Origin: Rhodococcus wratislaviensis | Lineage (GTDB): Bacteria; Actinomycetota; Actinomycetes; Mycobacteriales; Mycobacteriaceae | Direction: 5' to 3' | Length of the DNA stretch: 64,000 nucleotides | Assembly: GCF_900455735.1 (NCBI RefSeq) | Contig: NZ_UAUI01000001.1 | Location: forward strand, 868,001-932,000 | Shown here: positions 1 to 8,893 of the stretch, piece after piece | Numbering within the stretch: the stretch's first letter is position 1 | How the letters are laid out: each line of letters begins with the position of its first letter | Program-made: the position numbers and the translations under genes | The notes under the pieces: generated by a model | What the model saw: only the letters and a program-made list of their open reading frames with translations | Databases searched by the model: none | What the model was told of the DNA's origin: nothing

Positions 1-432
1 TACGCTGAGGTAAGCCTCGGCCGCGAGACTTCCGACGTGGCCGGCACCGACGATCAGGTGGGTAGTGCTGCTTCGGCGTGCGAGGTATGAGGCGGCCAAG
101 GCGGATGTGGCGACCGTGCGTCGGCGTGTCAGTTCGTTGCCATCGATCACGGCCAGATGCTCTCCGGTGGTGGAACTGGCGAGGATGAAGGCGGACGATA
201 AGGCGGGGCGACCAGACTCCGTGTTACTGGGGAAGACGTCGACCAGTTTCACACCGAGGTATTTCTCGTCCCAGGACGGCATGACCAGAAGGGATGCGTC
301 CGTGGCTTCGTCGAGGGTGTGATGGTGTCGATTCGGCGTGGAGGCGCCGCGGATGAACCCTTCACGGAGTGCAGGTATGAGGTCGTCGAATGCCAGCAGG
401 GTCGCAGTGTCTTCGGCGTTGATCGTCAACAT
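1..432 (-). CDS. Ornithine cyclodeaminase / mu-crystallin family protein (partial, 3' end outside window)
   Basis: The minus frame is open from an ATG at 432 to the left edge, giving 144 residues. The N-terminal half matches the ornithine cyclodeaminase/mu-crystallin family: a substrate-binding region with KLVNVFP-like and DG(N)ELTxxRTA-like motifs, then the start of the Rossmann fold with GAGHVGS near residues 128-134. Family members are NAD(P)-dependent deaminating cyclases, ketimine reductases or alanine dehydrogenases, so the substrate cannot be named. It lies 21 bp downstream of the fused molybdo-oxidoreductase on the same strand, so the two are probably co-transcribed. The C-terminal half lies beyond position 1. 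Confidence 0.85.
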   Translation of the reverse strand, partial: MLTINAEDTATLLAFDDLIPALREGFIRGASTPNRHHHTLDEATDASLLVMPSWDEKYLGVKLVDVFPSNTESGRPALSSAFILASSTTGEHLAVIDGNELTRRRTVATSALAASYLARRSSTTHLIVGAGHVGSLAAEAYLSV

Positions 433-453
433 GTTGCAGTCTCCTGATTGTCG

Positions 454-3400
454 TCAAGCATCGAGGGTGAGGTCGGATAAGGGCATTGCTTGGCAGGTGA
501 GGCACTGGTCGGTGGCGAGGTCGTCGTTCGTCTTGACCAAGTGGGCGACCTGGCCGGAGAGCACGCTGATCGCGCAGCTCTCGCATTGGCCGAGGCGGCA
601 TCCGCTGGGGAGCGCGACGCCCTCTCGTTCGGCGAATTCAAGTAGCGTGCCGTCGGATCTACGCCAGGTCAGTTCTTTTCCGGATCGCGCGAATCGGATG
701 GTGGCCTGAGCGTCATCGGAAATGGTGACCTCGGCGGGTGCCGAGTGAAACTTTTCGGCGAAGATGTCGAATTTGGGGACTCCGCGGTCGACGAGACCGT
801 CGATGAGATCTTGGAGCATCTCTTCGGGTCCGCAGAAATAGAATCGTGCTCTCCGACGGATCAGATCAGCGTCGATGTGCTCGGCACGAACTCGGCCTCG
901 GACGTCGTAGTGCGTGCCTTCGCTTTCGTCCGAGTCGGGCCGACTGTAATGGTTGATGACTCGCAGATTTGGAATTCGTTGCTGCAGTGCACGAATTCGA
1001 TCCGCGAAGACGTGGCTATCTCGATTGCGGCTGCCATAGTGCAGCACCACTTCCGGTGAGTGGTCAAATGCGCAGCCGGCCAGGGTCTCGAGATAGCTGA
1101 GGAACGGGGTGATGCCGATCCCCGCTGCGATCAGTACCACTGGTTGCGCGATCGCGGTGGGGATGACGAACAGACCGGATGGAGCAGAGACGTTGACGGT
1201 GGTCCCGGTCTGAAGTTGCTGGTGGATAAACCCGGAAAACTGCCCACCAACGACGTGCCGGATCGCGAGCGTGTACGCCTTACGGTCGGTGGCGGTGGCC
1301 GGCCCGGTCAATGAGTAGCTTCGGGACAACGCGGCTTCACCGTCCATCAGCGGATGTGACACCGTGATGTGTTGTCCCGGTAGAAAGTCTGGGAGAGGCC
1401 GCCCGTCCGATGGTTGTAACGTCAGGGCGCGCACCTCGTTACTTTCGGTATGTGTTGCCGTGACGACGAAGGGCACGGTTCCCGTCCATGTCTCAGTGGG
1501 TTCTGGTCTGATGTCGCAGCAGGCCGAACGCATCGGTACCGAGCCGCTGATCGGGTCGTTCTGCTCGTCGTCGATAAGAAGGTTGTAGTTACTACCTCGC
1601 GTGGCGACCGGGTCGAAGCCTGGCAAGCCGAGATCCGTGCCTTCTTGCCACCACCCGTACTCGGCGACGACGACACGTGGGTGCAGCGACGAGTCGAGGC
1701 GGGCGCGCATACGGACCTCTGAGTTACGGGTGGACAAGACCACCCATTGGCCCTCCTCGATTCCGCGTCCAGCTGCCAACTCCGCGCTGATGTCGACAGT
1801 GGGGTCCGGCGATCGCTTGCGCAGTGAAGAGATTCCGCGGTGTTGACTGTGACAGAAGTAGCCGTTCTTGGCGCAGGTCATGATGAGTGGATATCGGGAA
1901 TCTTGTGATTGCACTGGATGTTCGGGCACTGGACAGTATCCGTGTTCGGCCAGACGCTCCGAGTAGACCTCGGCGCGACGCGTAGGCGTGGCGAAGCCTG
2001 TCACACCGCCGTCGGCGTCCGGGGAGGCGTACTTGCGGTATCGAGTGTGTAATGGGAGATCGATCCCGCCAGGGTGGCGGCGGAGTTCTTCCACGGTGAG
2101 ACCGAGGGGGGCGAGCTGATAGTTCCACGCCGAGACGATGTCGCCACCGAAGAACTGGTCGCCCATGCCCAGTCGTTGAGCGAGGTCGAAGATCACTTCG
2201 GTATCGGATCGGGATTCGCCGAGGGGTTCGAGCATCTGCGGACGCAGCTGAATGTGCTCCTGCGCGCGTTCGCTGATTTCCCATCCGACCTTGACCGCTT
2301 CGTGCTCCCACGGGGTGTTCACCGGCAGAACGATGTCGGCATATTGAGCGGTGGGATTGAGGAAGAGGTCCACGTGAACGAAGAACTCCAGGCTCTGCAG
2401 TGCCGCAGCCGTCCGACGAGGATCGGGCTGCGTGACCACGAGGTTGGCGCCGAATCCCACCAACGCGCGCAGCGGGTACGGCCGACCGGTGAGGATGGCG
2501 TTACACAACTCGCGACCGGAGACCCATCCTTGTGCCGGGGGGCCGAGCGGGTGCTGATCGAGTCCGAGCGCCTTCGCGCGCTGACCGGGATCGCATTGAT
2601 CGACCCCGGTTACGGCGTTGACCGGATGCTTGGGCAAGATGACATTCCCGCCTGGCGCGTCGAAGCTTCCGGTGAGCGCATACAGGCTCGCGATCGCCCG
2701 TTCGGTTTGTGTCGCGTTGGTGTGCTGACCTACACCGGACCAAGCGTGATAGGCGACCGACTGCGCCTGGGCGAGTGCGTCGACGAACGACAGGAGCGCC
2801 TTCTCGTCTACGCCGGTAGTGGCGCAGGTGCGCTCGAGCGACCATGACCGACATGCCGCGGCGTACCGCTCGAACGCCGGAACACATTCGACGTCACCGG
2901 CCAACGTCGAGATCGGGCGTCTGCCGAAAAGAGCGAACCGGTCGGCGTGAGCAGCGGCGAAGCGGGTGTCATAGGGCACCGGCCTTCCTGCCTGCTCGTC
3001 CCACACCACATAGCCGTCCAGGCCCGGTGCCAAATCGTCGGCGAGCAGGAACCGCCCCGTATCCGTGCGGACAAGCAGCGGTCCATTACTCCATGCGCGC
3101 AGAAACGCACCGTCGTGCCCATTGCGGTCGATCAGAAGGCCGGCGATCCCCAGGGCCAGGGCCGCGTCCGTTCCGGGCAGGACCCGCAGCCAGTGATCAG
3201 CCTGCATCGCACTCGTCGAACGGCGAGGGTCGATCACCGCTACAGCCGTGCCCTTGCTTCGGGTGTCGGCCAGGGCAGCGGACTGCGCCAGCCATGACTT
3301 GGCTGGGTTGTGGCCCCACAGGATGGCAAGATCTGTTGCTGCCCAGTCGGCAGTGGGCAGGCTGGTACCGAAAGTGAAGGCGTGAGCCCAATCTTTGTGC

Positions 3401-3828
3401 CAGTTGCAGATTTCCGTCGAGTAGCAGGTGTTGGGGCTGCCGAAGAGGCGGATGAAACGCTCGACCCAGTCGATCGAATCGGACATCGGAGTTCCGCTGG
3501 GTGAGGTCACGGCGAAGGCCACGGACTCGGGTCCGTTCTCGTCGCGGAACTGCCCCAGTTTGGCCGCGATCTCACTCATCGCCTCGTCCCAAGCGATCTC
3601 CTCCCACTGTGGATTGGGGTCGGACTTCGGACTGGTGCGACGCAGAGGCCGCGTCAATCTCTGCGGGTTGTGCACGATCTCTGGAGCCGCGCGCCCCTTG
3701 GGACACATCGCGGCGCCAGTCGGGTGAGCCGAGTCCGGTCGGACGCCAGTCATGGCGCCGTCGTCGATCTTGTAGACGGCCCCGCACCGGGAACGACACA
3801 ACGTGCAGTAACCCCGTACCTCTGACAC
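454..3828 (-). CDS. Molybdopterin oxidoreductase fused to FAD/NAD reductase and [2Fe-2S] ferredoxin
   Basis: An 1124-residue single-chain redox enzyme. Residues 8-42 hold the CxxCxxxC...C cluster site of the formate dehydrogenase/nitrate reductase superfamily, and residues to about 740 form the bis-MGD catalytic and dinucleotide-binding domains. From about 790 a ferredoxin-NADP reductase-type module begins, with an RSYSLTG FAD motif and a GIGITPF nucleotide site. The last 90 residues are a plant-type ferredoxin with Cx4Cx2C and a distant fourth Cys. The C-terminal half resembles phthalate/vanillate dioxygenase reductases, so the chain could pass electrons between NAD(P)H and a Mo centre. The substrate is unknown. 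GTG start at 3828 with GGAGGAG just upstream. The divergent GntR gene is the likely regulator. Confidence 0.88.
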   Translation of the reverse strand: MSEVRGYCTLCRSRCGAVYKIDDGAMTGVRPDSAHPTGAAMCPKGRAAPEIVHNPQRLTRPLRRTSPKSDPNPQWEEIAWDEAMSEIAAKLGQFRDENGPESVAFAVTSPSGTPMSDSIDWVERFIRLFGSPNTCYSTEICNWHKDWAHAFTFGTSLPTADWAATDLAILWGHNPAKSWLAQSAALADTRSKGTAVAVIDPRRSTSAMQADHWLRVLPGTDAALALGIAGLLIDRNGHDGAFLRAWSNGPLLVRTDTGRFLLADDLAPGLDGYVVWDEQAGRPVPYDTRFAAAHADRFALFGRRPISTLAGDVECVPAFERYAAACRSWSLERTCATTGVDEKALLSFVDALAQAQSVAYHAWSGVGQHTNATQTERAIASLYALTGSFDAPGGNVILPKHPVNAVTGVDQCDPGQRAKALGLDQHPLGPPAQGWVSGRELCNAILTGRPYPLRALVGFGANLVVTQPDPRRTAAALQSLEFFVHVDLFLNPTAQYADIVLPVNTPWEHEAVKVGWEISERAQEHIQLRPQMLEPLGESRSDTEVIFDLAQRLGMGDQFFGGDIVSAWNYQLAPLGLTVEELRRHPGGIDLPLHTRYRKYASPDADGGVTGFATPTRRAEVYSERLAEHGYCPVPEHPVQSQDSRYPLIMTCAKNGYFCHSQHRGISSLRKRSPDPTVDISAELAAGRGIEEGQWVVLSTRNSEVRMRARLDSSLHPRVVVAEYGWWQEGTDLGLPGFDPVATRGSNYNLLIDDEQNDPISGSVPMRSACCDIRPEPTETWTGTVPFVVTATHTESNEVRALTLQPSDGRPLPDFLPGQHITVSHPLMDGEAALSRSYSLTGPATATDRKAYTLAIRHVVGGQFSGFIHQQLQTGTTVNVSAPSGLFVIPTAIAQPVVLIAAGIGITPFLSYLETLAGCAFDHSPEVVLHYGSRNRDSHVFADRIRALQQRIPNLRVINHYSRPDSDESEGTHYDVRGRVRAEHIDADLIRRRARFYFCGPEEMLQDLIDGLVDRGVPKFDIFAEKFHSAPAEVTISDDAQATIRFARSGKELTWRRSDGTLLEFAEREGVALPSGCRLGQCESCAISVLSGQVAHLVKTNDDLATDQCLTCQAMPLSDLTLDA

Positions 3829-3848
3829 TGCTACTCCTCCGTTCCAAC

Positions 3849-3864
3849 CGGTAACCGGTTACCG
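3849..3864. promoter_or_regulatory. Perfect 16-bp palindrome, likely GntR operator
   Basis: CGGTAACCGGTTACCG is its own reverse complement. It lies in the 113-bp gap between the divergent molybdo-oxidoreductase and GntR genes, 20 bp upstream of the former's GTG. Position and symmetry suit an operator for the adjacent GntR protein controlling both directions. Binding is inferred, not shown. Confidence 0.6.
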
Positions 3865-3941
3865 CCTACCGGCTGCGTGGTAGGAATAGAGTGCTATGTC
3901 ACACCAGTAAAGTCAAGGAAAACGTGAAGAGGAGGTGACGA

Positions 3942-4646
3942 ATGGCTGACCCCGAAATCGGACCGCTGAGATCCACCACACTGCGCGACCGAGTACTCGA
4001 AATCGTTCGGCAGGCGCTGGTATCCGGCGAGATCCGACCGGGTGACATGTACTCGGCAGCAGCACTGGCCACACGTTTAGGCGTGTCGAGCAGCCCAGTA
4101 CGCGAAGCTCTACTCACCCTGGTCAACCAGGGACTGATGGAACCGGTGCGCAATCGCGGCTACCGCGTCGTTCCCATGAGCGACCAGGACCTCGACGAGG
4201 TGTACCAGATGCGGATGCTCCTAGAGGTCCCCGCAACACTCGAAGCGGCGGAGAACGCCACCGTCGACGACATCGCTCAGCTCGAATCACTCGCCCACGA
4301 CATCGAAGCTGCGGCACGCGATGGCGAAGTCGTCACCTTCCTCGACGCGGACCGCCGCTTCCACCTGAGCCTCCTCACGCTCTGCGGGAACAAACGCCTC
4401 GTCGCCACCGTCGCCGCACTGCGCGACCAAACGCGTCTGTACGGACTGGATGACCTGGCAGAACGCGGAGTGCTCGCCGACTCTGCCAGCGAGCACCACG
4501 AAATTGTTGCAGCTATCCGAGCCAAGAATACGAGTGGACTGGACACGCTGATTCGTGCGCACCTCCGCCACGTACGTTCGGATTGGGCAGGCGCCGGCGA
4601 GCCCCCGACGAAGGACACTTCAAGTCGACACTCCCCCGCCGTGTGA
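3942..4646 (+). CDS. GntR family transcriptional regulator (FCD domain)
   Basis: A 234-residue protein with an N-terminal winged helix-turn-helix (about residues 8-75, including the SSSPVREAL recognition-helix pattern) and a C-terminal all-helical FCD ligand domain. The ATG at 3942 follows a strong GAGGAGGTGA ribosome site. It is divergent from the molybdo-oxidoreductase/ornithine cyclodeaminase unit and probably represses it until a pathway acid binds the FCD domain. The effector cannot be read from sequence. Confidence 0.9.
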   Translation: MADPEIGPLRSTTLRDRVLEIVRQALVSGEIRPGDMYSAAALATRLGVSSSPVREALLTLVNQGLMEPVRNRGYRVVPMSDQDLDEVYQMRMLLEVPATLEAAENATVDDIAQLESLAHDIEAAARDGEVVTFLDADRRFHLSLLTLCGNKRLVATVAALRDQTRLYGLDDLAERGVLADSASEHHEIVAAIRAKNTSGLDTLIRAHLRHVRSDWAGAGEPPTKDTSSRHSPAV

Positions 4647-4849
4647 AACCCTCGAGCCGACCTGCCCCCTCGTGCGACATGCGTCAACTTGAACGTCGGC
4701 GCACAATAACCCCGCAAATACGGCGACGACGAGTCTTGTCCCCGAGCACTTCTAGCTGTCCACCGCGTAGAGAATACTGACCGCGGCTTCGGCCGAGCCG
4801 CTTCACAGTGTCACTCGCTAGAGGTCGACTCCGTTGCCCGTCAGCCACC

Positions 4850-5475
4850 GCGCAGGAGTGAACCACGGTGCATTGAGGTGGTACTCCTTGCCGAGAGCAT
4901 CCGATGACCGTTCCGCGGTGGTCGGCATCGGCGTGGAGCCAGGTCACCGCGAGGTCGGCACGTTGGTGCACGAGTGGTCGGCTCGTATCCGCAGGTCGGG
5001 CACGTGCGAGACGTAGGCGCGACTACGGTGATCTCCTGCGTGACCGGTGCGATGTCCACCCTTCGCTTGTTCAGATGCCCATAGACCTTGGTGCGCGGCA
5101 CTTTCAGCATGTCGGCGATCTGCGCGACGGTGTGATCGCCTGCGTCGTACGGCGTTGAGCGAGTTCGATCTGGCCGGGGCTGAGCTTCGAGGGTCGGCCA
5201 CCCTTGCGGCCGCGGGCCCGGGCGGCGGCGAACCCGTCGCGAGTATTGGCGCCGTTTAGCTCGCGCTGGAACTCGGCCAGGACCGACAGCATCCCGAACA
5301 TGGCGCTGCCCTCGGCGGTGGCAGTGTCGATCCCCTGCTCGAGCACCTTCAGGCCGATGCCGCGCCCACGCAGGTCGGCGCCGAGCGAGATCATGTGCAG
5401 CATCGACCGACCGAGCCGGTCCAGCCGAGTGCTCACCAGAACCGGTAGCGACATGTCAGAAACGTCGGGGTGGGT
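4850..5475 (-). pseudogene. Serine recombinase (resolvase/invertase) remnant, frameshifted
   Basis: In the minus frame from about 5475 the sequence reads as the second half of a resolvase catalytic domain: LVSTRLDRLGRS, then a stretch ending in EFQREL, then the GRKGGRPSKLS linker. The N-terminal part with the catalytic serine is absent. Near 5150 an apparent one-base deletion moves the helix-turn-helix (IADMLKVPRTKVYGHL) into another frame. A Cys-rich tail (CPTCGYEPTTR) follows, and a further piece (HQRADLAVTWLHADAD) lies in the third frame. With at least two frame breaks and no N-terminus it cannot be functional. It marks a former mobile-element boundary just before the dioxygenase cluster. 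The rest of 4647-5654 shows no other gene. Confidence 0.75.
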
Positions 5476-5563
5476 GACCGCACCTGAGCGACCGCTGTTT
5501 CTGGCGGCGCAGGTGCGAATAAGCGATTGCTTAGTAGACCCCGAACAAACGAGACCGTCAAGG

Positions 5564-5579
5564 TTCTTGTCGACAAGAA
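5564..5579. promoter_or_regulatory. TGTCGACA-type operator upstream of the binding-protein gene
   Basis: TTCTTGTCGACAAGAA is a perfect 16-bp palindrome 75 bp before the GTG of the NMT1-type binding protein. The same core recurs at 10902, 17160 and 18208, each in front of a gene of this cluster. The best candidate binder is the GntR protein encoded at 6850. Confidence 0.65.
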
Positions 5580-5654
5580 TATTTGGGTTTATGGTCGAGA
5601 GAATTCCCCTCGTGATCGAAGTCTTGGCCCGCACCGGACGAAAGAGAGAAACCC

Positions 5655-6659
5655 GTGAGATCTCGAACCGCATTGCTCACCGTGGCCGCGCTCGGCCTGT
5701 CATTGCTCACCGCGTGCGGTGGCCGGGACAGCGCCAGCTCCAACACGCTGCGCATCGGCTACATCGCTGGCAGCGCGGCCAGCCTGCCAGACATGATCGC
5801 CAAGGAGCGCGGGATCTTCGAGGACGCCGGACTGAACGTTCAGTTCGTCAACACCGACAGCGGTCCCGGCCTCGTCAACCTGCTGCTCTCCGAGAGCGTC
5901 GACGTGACGTGGGCCCCGACCAGCAACGTGCTGGCAGCGACCGAGAAGGTGCAGATCGTCGCGGGCACCGTACGCAGCTACGGCTTCGAACTCGTACGTC
6001 GCAAGGGATTCGCCGACAGCTCCACGAGCCTGTCCTACCCCGACAACCTCCAGGCCCTGGCCGAGGGACGCGTCGGCATCTCGGCGACGGCCAGCTACGC
6101 CCAAGTGATGGCGGAGGGCATGTTCAACGAAGCAGGTGTCGCGCCCGGCAACCTCGACTTCCTCAGCGTCGGCGTCGGGCCCACCTCGCGCGGTGCCCTC
6201 AAGTCGGGCCAGGTCGACCTCCTGATGGCGAACCCGGTCACCGCCGCGGAGCTACAGGTCGCCGGCGATGGCGATCCGGTGATCTCGACCCTGGACATCC
6301 CCGCGCTGAAGAACCTTCCCGAGGCCGCCTACGTGACCAAACGCGGCATCTCCGAGGCGCAGGAGGAGAAGGTTGCGAAGTACCTCAGGGCGGCCGAGGA
6401 GGCGATCACATGGGCGCAGTCCGAGTCGAACATCGAGGACTTCGACGCGCTCCTCACCCAGGTGTACGGCCTCAGTCCCGACGACGCCGAGGCAACGGCC
6501 GAGCGTTACAACCCCGGCGAGGGAAACCTCATCGGTGAGTACGGCCTTAGCTTCGACCAGGGCGGATTCGACGAGCTCGTCGCGATCCTGCTGAAGGGCA
6601 AGTTGCTGACCGAGAAGGTCTCGTACGACGAGGCCACCGCGCTGATCGAACCGAGGTAG
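5655..6659 (+). CDS. ABC transporter substrate-binding lipoprotein, NMT1/SsuA type
   Basis: A 334-residue protein with a lipoprotein signal peptide (LTAC lipobox, Cys about residue 21), followed by a periplasmic-binding fold of the NMT1/THI5/SsuA class. Typical early features are the LRIGYI strand and the KERGIFEDAGLNVQF stretch. It should capture the substrate imported by the permease and ATPase encoded 8-10 kb away on the other strand. Relatives carry sulfonates, nitrate, thiamine precursors or aromatic acids, and the TauD partners make an organic acid or sulfonate plausible. GTG start at 5655 with an AAAGAGAG-like ribosome site. The palindrome at 5564 suggests control with the rest of the cluster. 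Confidence 0.88.
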   Translation: MRSRTALLTVAALGLSLLTACGGRDSASSNTLRIGYIAGSAASLPDMIAKERGIFEDAGLNVQFVNTDSGPGLVNLLLSESVDVTWAPTSNVLAATEKVQIVAGTVRSYGFELVRRKGFADSSTSLSYPDNLQALAEGRVGISATASYAQVMAEGMFNEAGVAPGNLDFLSVGVGPTSRGALKSGQVDLLMANPVTAAELQVAGDGDPVISTLDIPALKNLPEAAYVTKRGISEAQEEKVAKYLRAAEEAITWAQSESNIEDFDALLTQVYGLSPDDAEATAERYNPGEGNLIGEYGLSFDQGGFDELVAILLKGKLLTEKVSYDEATALIEPR

Positions 6660-6678
6660 CCACCACGAACGCCGTCGC

Positions 6679-6724
6679 GCGCGATTTCCCCGGGCCGGTT
6701 CTACCGGCCCGGGGATCGCGCGTG
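6679..6724. terminator. Strong hairpin terminator after the binding-protein gene
   Basis: Arms CCCCGGGCCGG and CCGGCCCGGGG enclose TTCTA, with an outer CGCGCGAT/ATCGCGCG extension. It begins about 20 bp after the stop codon at 6659. There is no long T-run, as is usual in actinobacteria. Confidence 0.75.
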
Positions 6725-6849
6725 TCCCGGGCTGCCACAGTCCGGCGAGAGGGCGCATTACGATGACATCTCGAAGTTCCCCTGAGCGCTGGAGCGACCC
6801 GAGTCCCCACCGTCCGATCTGCCGAACCATCCATCACGCCAGGAGCATC

Positions 6850-7638
6850 ATGAGTCGACCAAAAACCCCGGACACTCCCGACCTCTCGCCTCTGCTGCTT
6901 CCCCAGGACTCGCTGATGCTGGCAGTGGAACAAGCTGTTCTCCGCAACAGCAACTCCGCCCCGGTCGCGGCATCGCTGCCCGAGCAGATCGCGGCAAAGC
7001 TCGCGGGCGTCATCACCCTCGACCTACTTCACGCCGGACAACGCCTGCTGGAGCAGGACATCAGCGCCGTGCTCAACGTCAGCCGGGCACCGGTCCGCGA
7101 GGCCCTTCGCATCCTGGAGCGCGATCGTCTGATCGAGTTCCAGCCACGTCGAGGTGCCCTGGTCACCGAGCCGGACGCGGCTGAGTTGCGAGACATCTTC
7201 TTCGTCCGCAGCACGCTGTTCTCCGTGCTCCTCAAAAATCTCATGGACGAACGACCGGCCGACCTCGAAAAGGTGTTCGCCGCCCACGTGCCCACGCTGC
7301 GCGCTGCCTCTGAGCAGTCGATCAATGACTACGTCGTTGCCACCTTCCTGCTCAACTACGCCATCGCAGATCTCGCGAGCAACCGTCTCCTGGTCGACAT
7401 GCTCAAGTCCATCTCGCTGCGGACGCTGCGCTACGTGCGCCTGGGTCTCGCGGCGAACCCCAGCGCCGCGCCCCACATGGTGGAGACCTGGGAGGCCTTG
7501 CACGAGGCCGTCGCCGACCGTGACGACGATCGCGTGATCGAGATCGCGTCCGGAAGGATCACGGAGATCCGCGACTTGTCGGTGCGCGCCCTCGAGGCTC
7601 ACCGGGCCTCCGTCGCCAGCGGGCCCACTACCTCATAG
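6850..7638 (+). CDS. GntR family transcriptional regulator (FCD), likely regulator of the dioxygenase cluster
   Basis: A 262-residue regulator with a winged helix-turn-helix (SRAPVREALRILERDRLIEFQPRRG) at about residues 45-115 and a C-terminal helical FCD domain. The frame is open back to 6763, but the ATG at 6850 has AGGAG just before it and gives a normal family length. It lies between the binding-protein gene and the metabolic genes and is the only intact regulator in this block, so it is the natural candidate for the TGTCGACA palindromes at 5564, 10902, 17160 and 18208. The effector is unknown. Confidence 0.85.
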   Translation: MSRPKTPDTPDLSPLLLPQDSLMLAVEQAVLRNSNSAPVAASLPEQIAAKLAGVITLDLLHAGQRLLEQDISAVLNVSRAPVREALRILERDRLIEFQPRRGALVTEPDAAELRDIFFVRSTLFSVLLKNLMDERPADLEKVFAAHVPTLRAASEQSINDYVVATFLLNYAIADLASNRLLVDMLKSISLRTLRYVRLGLAANPSAAPHMVETWEALHEAVADRDDDRVIEIASGRITEIRDLSVRALEAHRASVASGPTTS

Positions 7639-7664
7639 CGGCAACGGGCTCGGGCGGGAGTGAC

Positions 7665-7907
7665 GGAGCGGGTGGGCGCAGCCAGCCGCCCGGCCACACA
7701 TAAGGATAGTGACTCCGACCAGGGATATCGCGGCAATGCCGAGGGCGGAGATGAGCGAGAGGACGATCGCTCCCCGGAGTTGAAGCAGATCTCCTCGATA
7801 TGTACGTCGGTGCCCATAGCGAAGAGCGCGGCGGCGAAGATCGCGACCTGGGCCTGTCCGATGACCCCGACGACGGCGACGGCGGTTCCGAGCCTGGGGA
7901 TGGTGCG
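7665..7907 (-). pseudogene. C-terminal fragment of a YeiH/UPF0324-like permease
   Basis: Two minus frames together read GQAQVAIFAAALFAMGT then LQLRGAIVLSLISALG, resembling the last two membrane segments of the YeiH (UPF0324, putative sulfate exporter) family. The parts are separated by a frame change near 7790 and the N-terminus is missing. A LysR gene next to a yeiH gene is a common arrangement, which supports the reading. The match is from memory of the pattern, so it is tentative. Confidence 0.4.
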
Positions 7908-8649
7908 CTGCCAGCGTGAGGAAGTCGCCGAGGGAGCCGCGTATGCGGGTGCCACTTCGCCGAATGGCATGCAGCGATCGGGTCAGGTCGAGACCGGCCG
8001 GCGGGACCGCGATCAACCGTCCGTCACGCGGTTCCTGCCGCACGGTCAACTCGCTCAGCACGGCGGCGTACTCACCCGCGCCGACCGCCACCTTGACCGC
8101 TGTATTCGAGTGCAGTGAGACAACCAGCACAAGTCGATCGTGAGCAACCGGAAGGCTTCGCAGATCGCTGGGAACGTCGGGTGATTCGATGAATCCCAGG
8201 TCTCTCTCGCGCGCACGCAGTGCCGCGAGATAGACCTTGCGAGTTGGCAACGCGCAGCTGCACTCGCGGCCAATCTCCACGTCGACGGAACTCGGCCAGC
8301 CAGGTCGGGACGAGATACTCCGCCACAGTCAGACTCGCCGCGATACTCACGTTGTCGGTAGCCCGTGATGTCAGGCCCTGGCTCCGATCACCAACGTATC
8401 CGCGGAGTCCACGACGCCGCGAGACCAGTCGGTGACCATCTGGCGGTGCGTGGTCAGCTCGGCGCCATGGCTTCGGCGATCGATGAGTTCCAGCCCCAGC
8501 TGCCCTTCCAATACCTTGATTCGCCTGCTCGCCGACGGCTGACTGATCTGTTCGGCGCGGGCAGCGGCCGAGATGCTGCCGAGATCGGCGACCAAGACGA
8601 GCATGCGGAGAGGTTCGAGATCGATTACCGGACGCACTCTTTCAGACAT
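7896..8649 (-). pseudogene. LysR family regulator, multiply frameshifted
   Basis: The first 92 residues from the ATG at 8649 are a normal LysR helix-turn-helix (SISAAARAEQISQPSASRRI...LEGQLGLEL). The next part (VSIAASLTVAEYLVPTWLAEFRRR) continues in a second frame from about 8350. The effector-binding domain (VYLAALRARERDLGFIESPD onward) continues in a third frame from about 8240 to 7896. At least two frameshifts make it a pseudogene. The 244 bases upstream (8650-8893) contain nothing I recognise. Confidence 0.75.
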
Positions 8650-8893
8650 GATCGCGCCTCACACACGTCGATACCCATAGCGAATTGCTAGAGGCCTGAG
8701 GGAAATCGGTGGCTCCGAATACGGCCGAGGACCACATCGAGTTCGACTCGGTGGTGGTTTATCCGGCAGGAGGTGCTCGAAGAGGAACATCTACACCCCT
8801 CCTTGTCCTCGAGACGGAGGAGGCGAGATCGGTTGCCCAGGCAACGCCCGGCTGACCATGGACGGCCATGGGCGCTGCCTCGGCATTGGACCG

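Noticed and set aside
2074-2847. Long plus-strand ORF opposite the molybdo-oxidoreductase
   Set aside because: Shadow of the real minus-strand gene. High-GC codon bias opens antisense frames, and no domain is visible.
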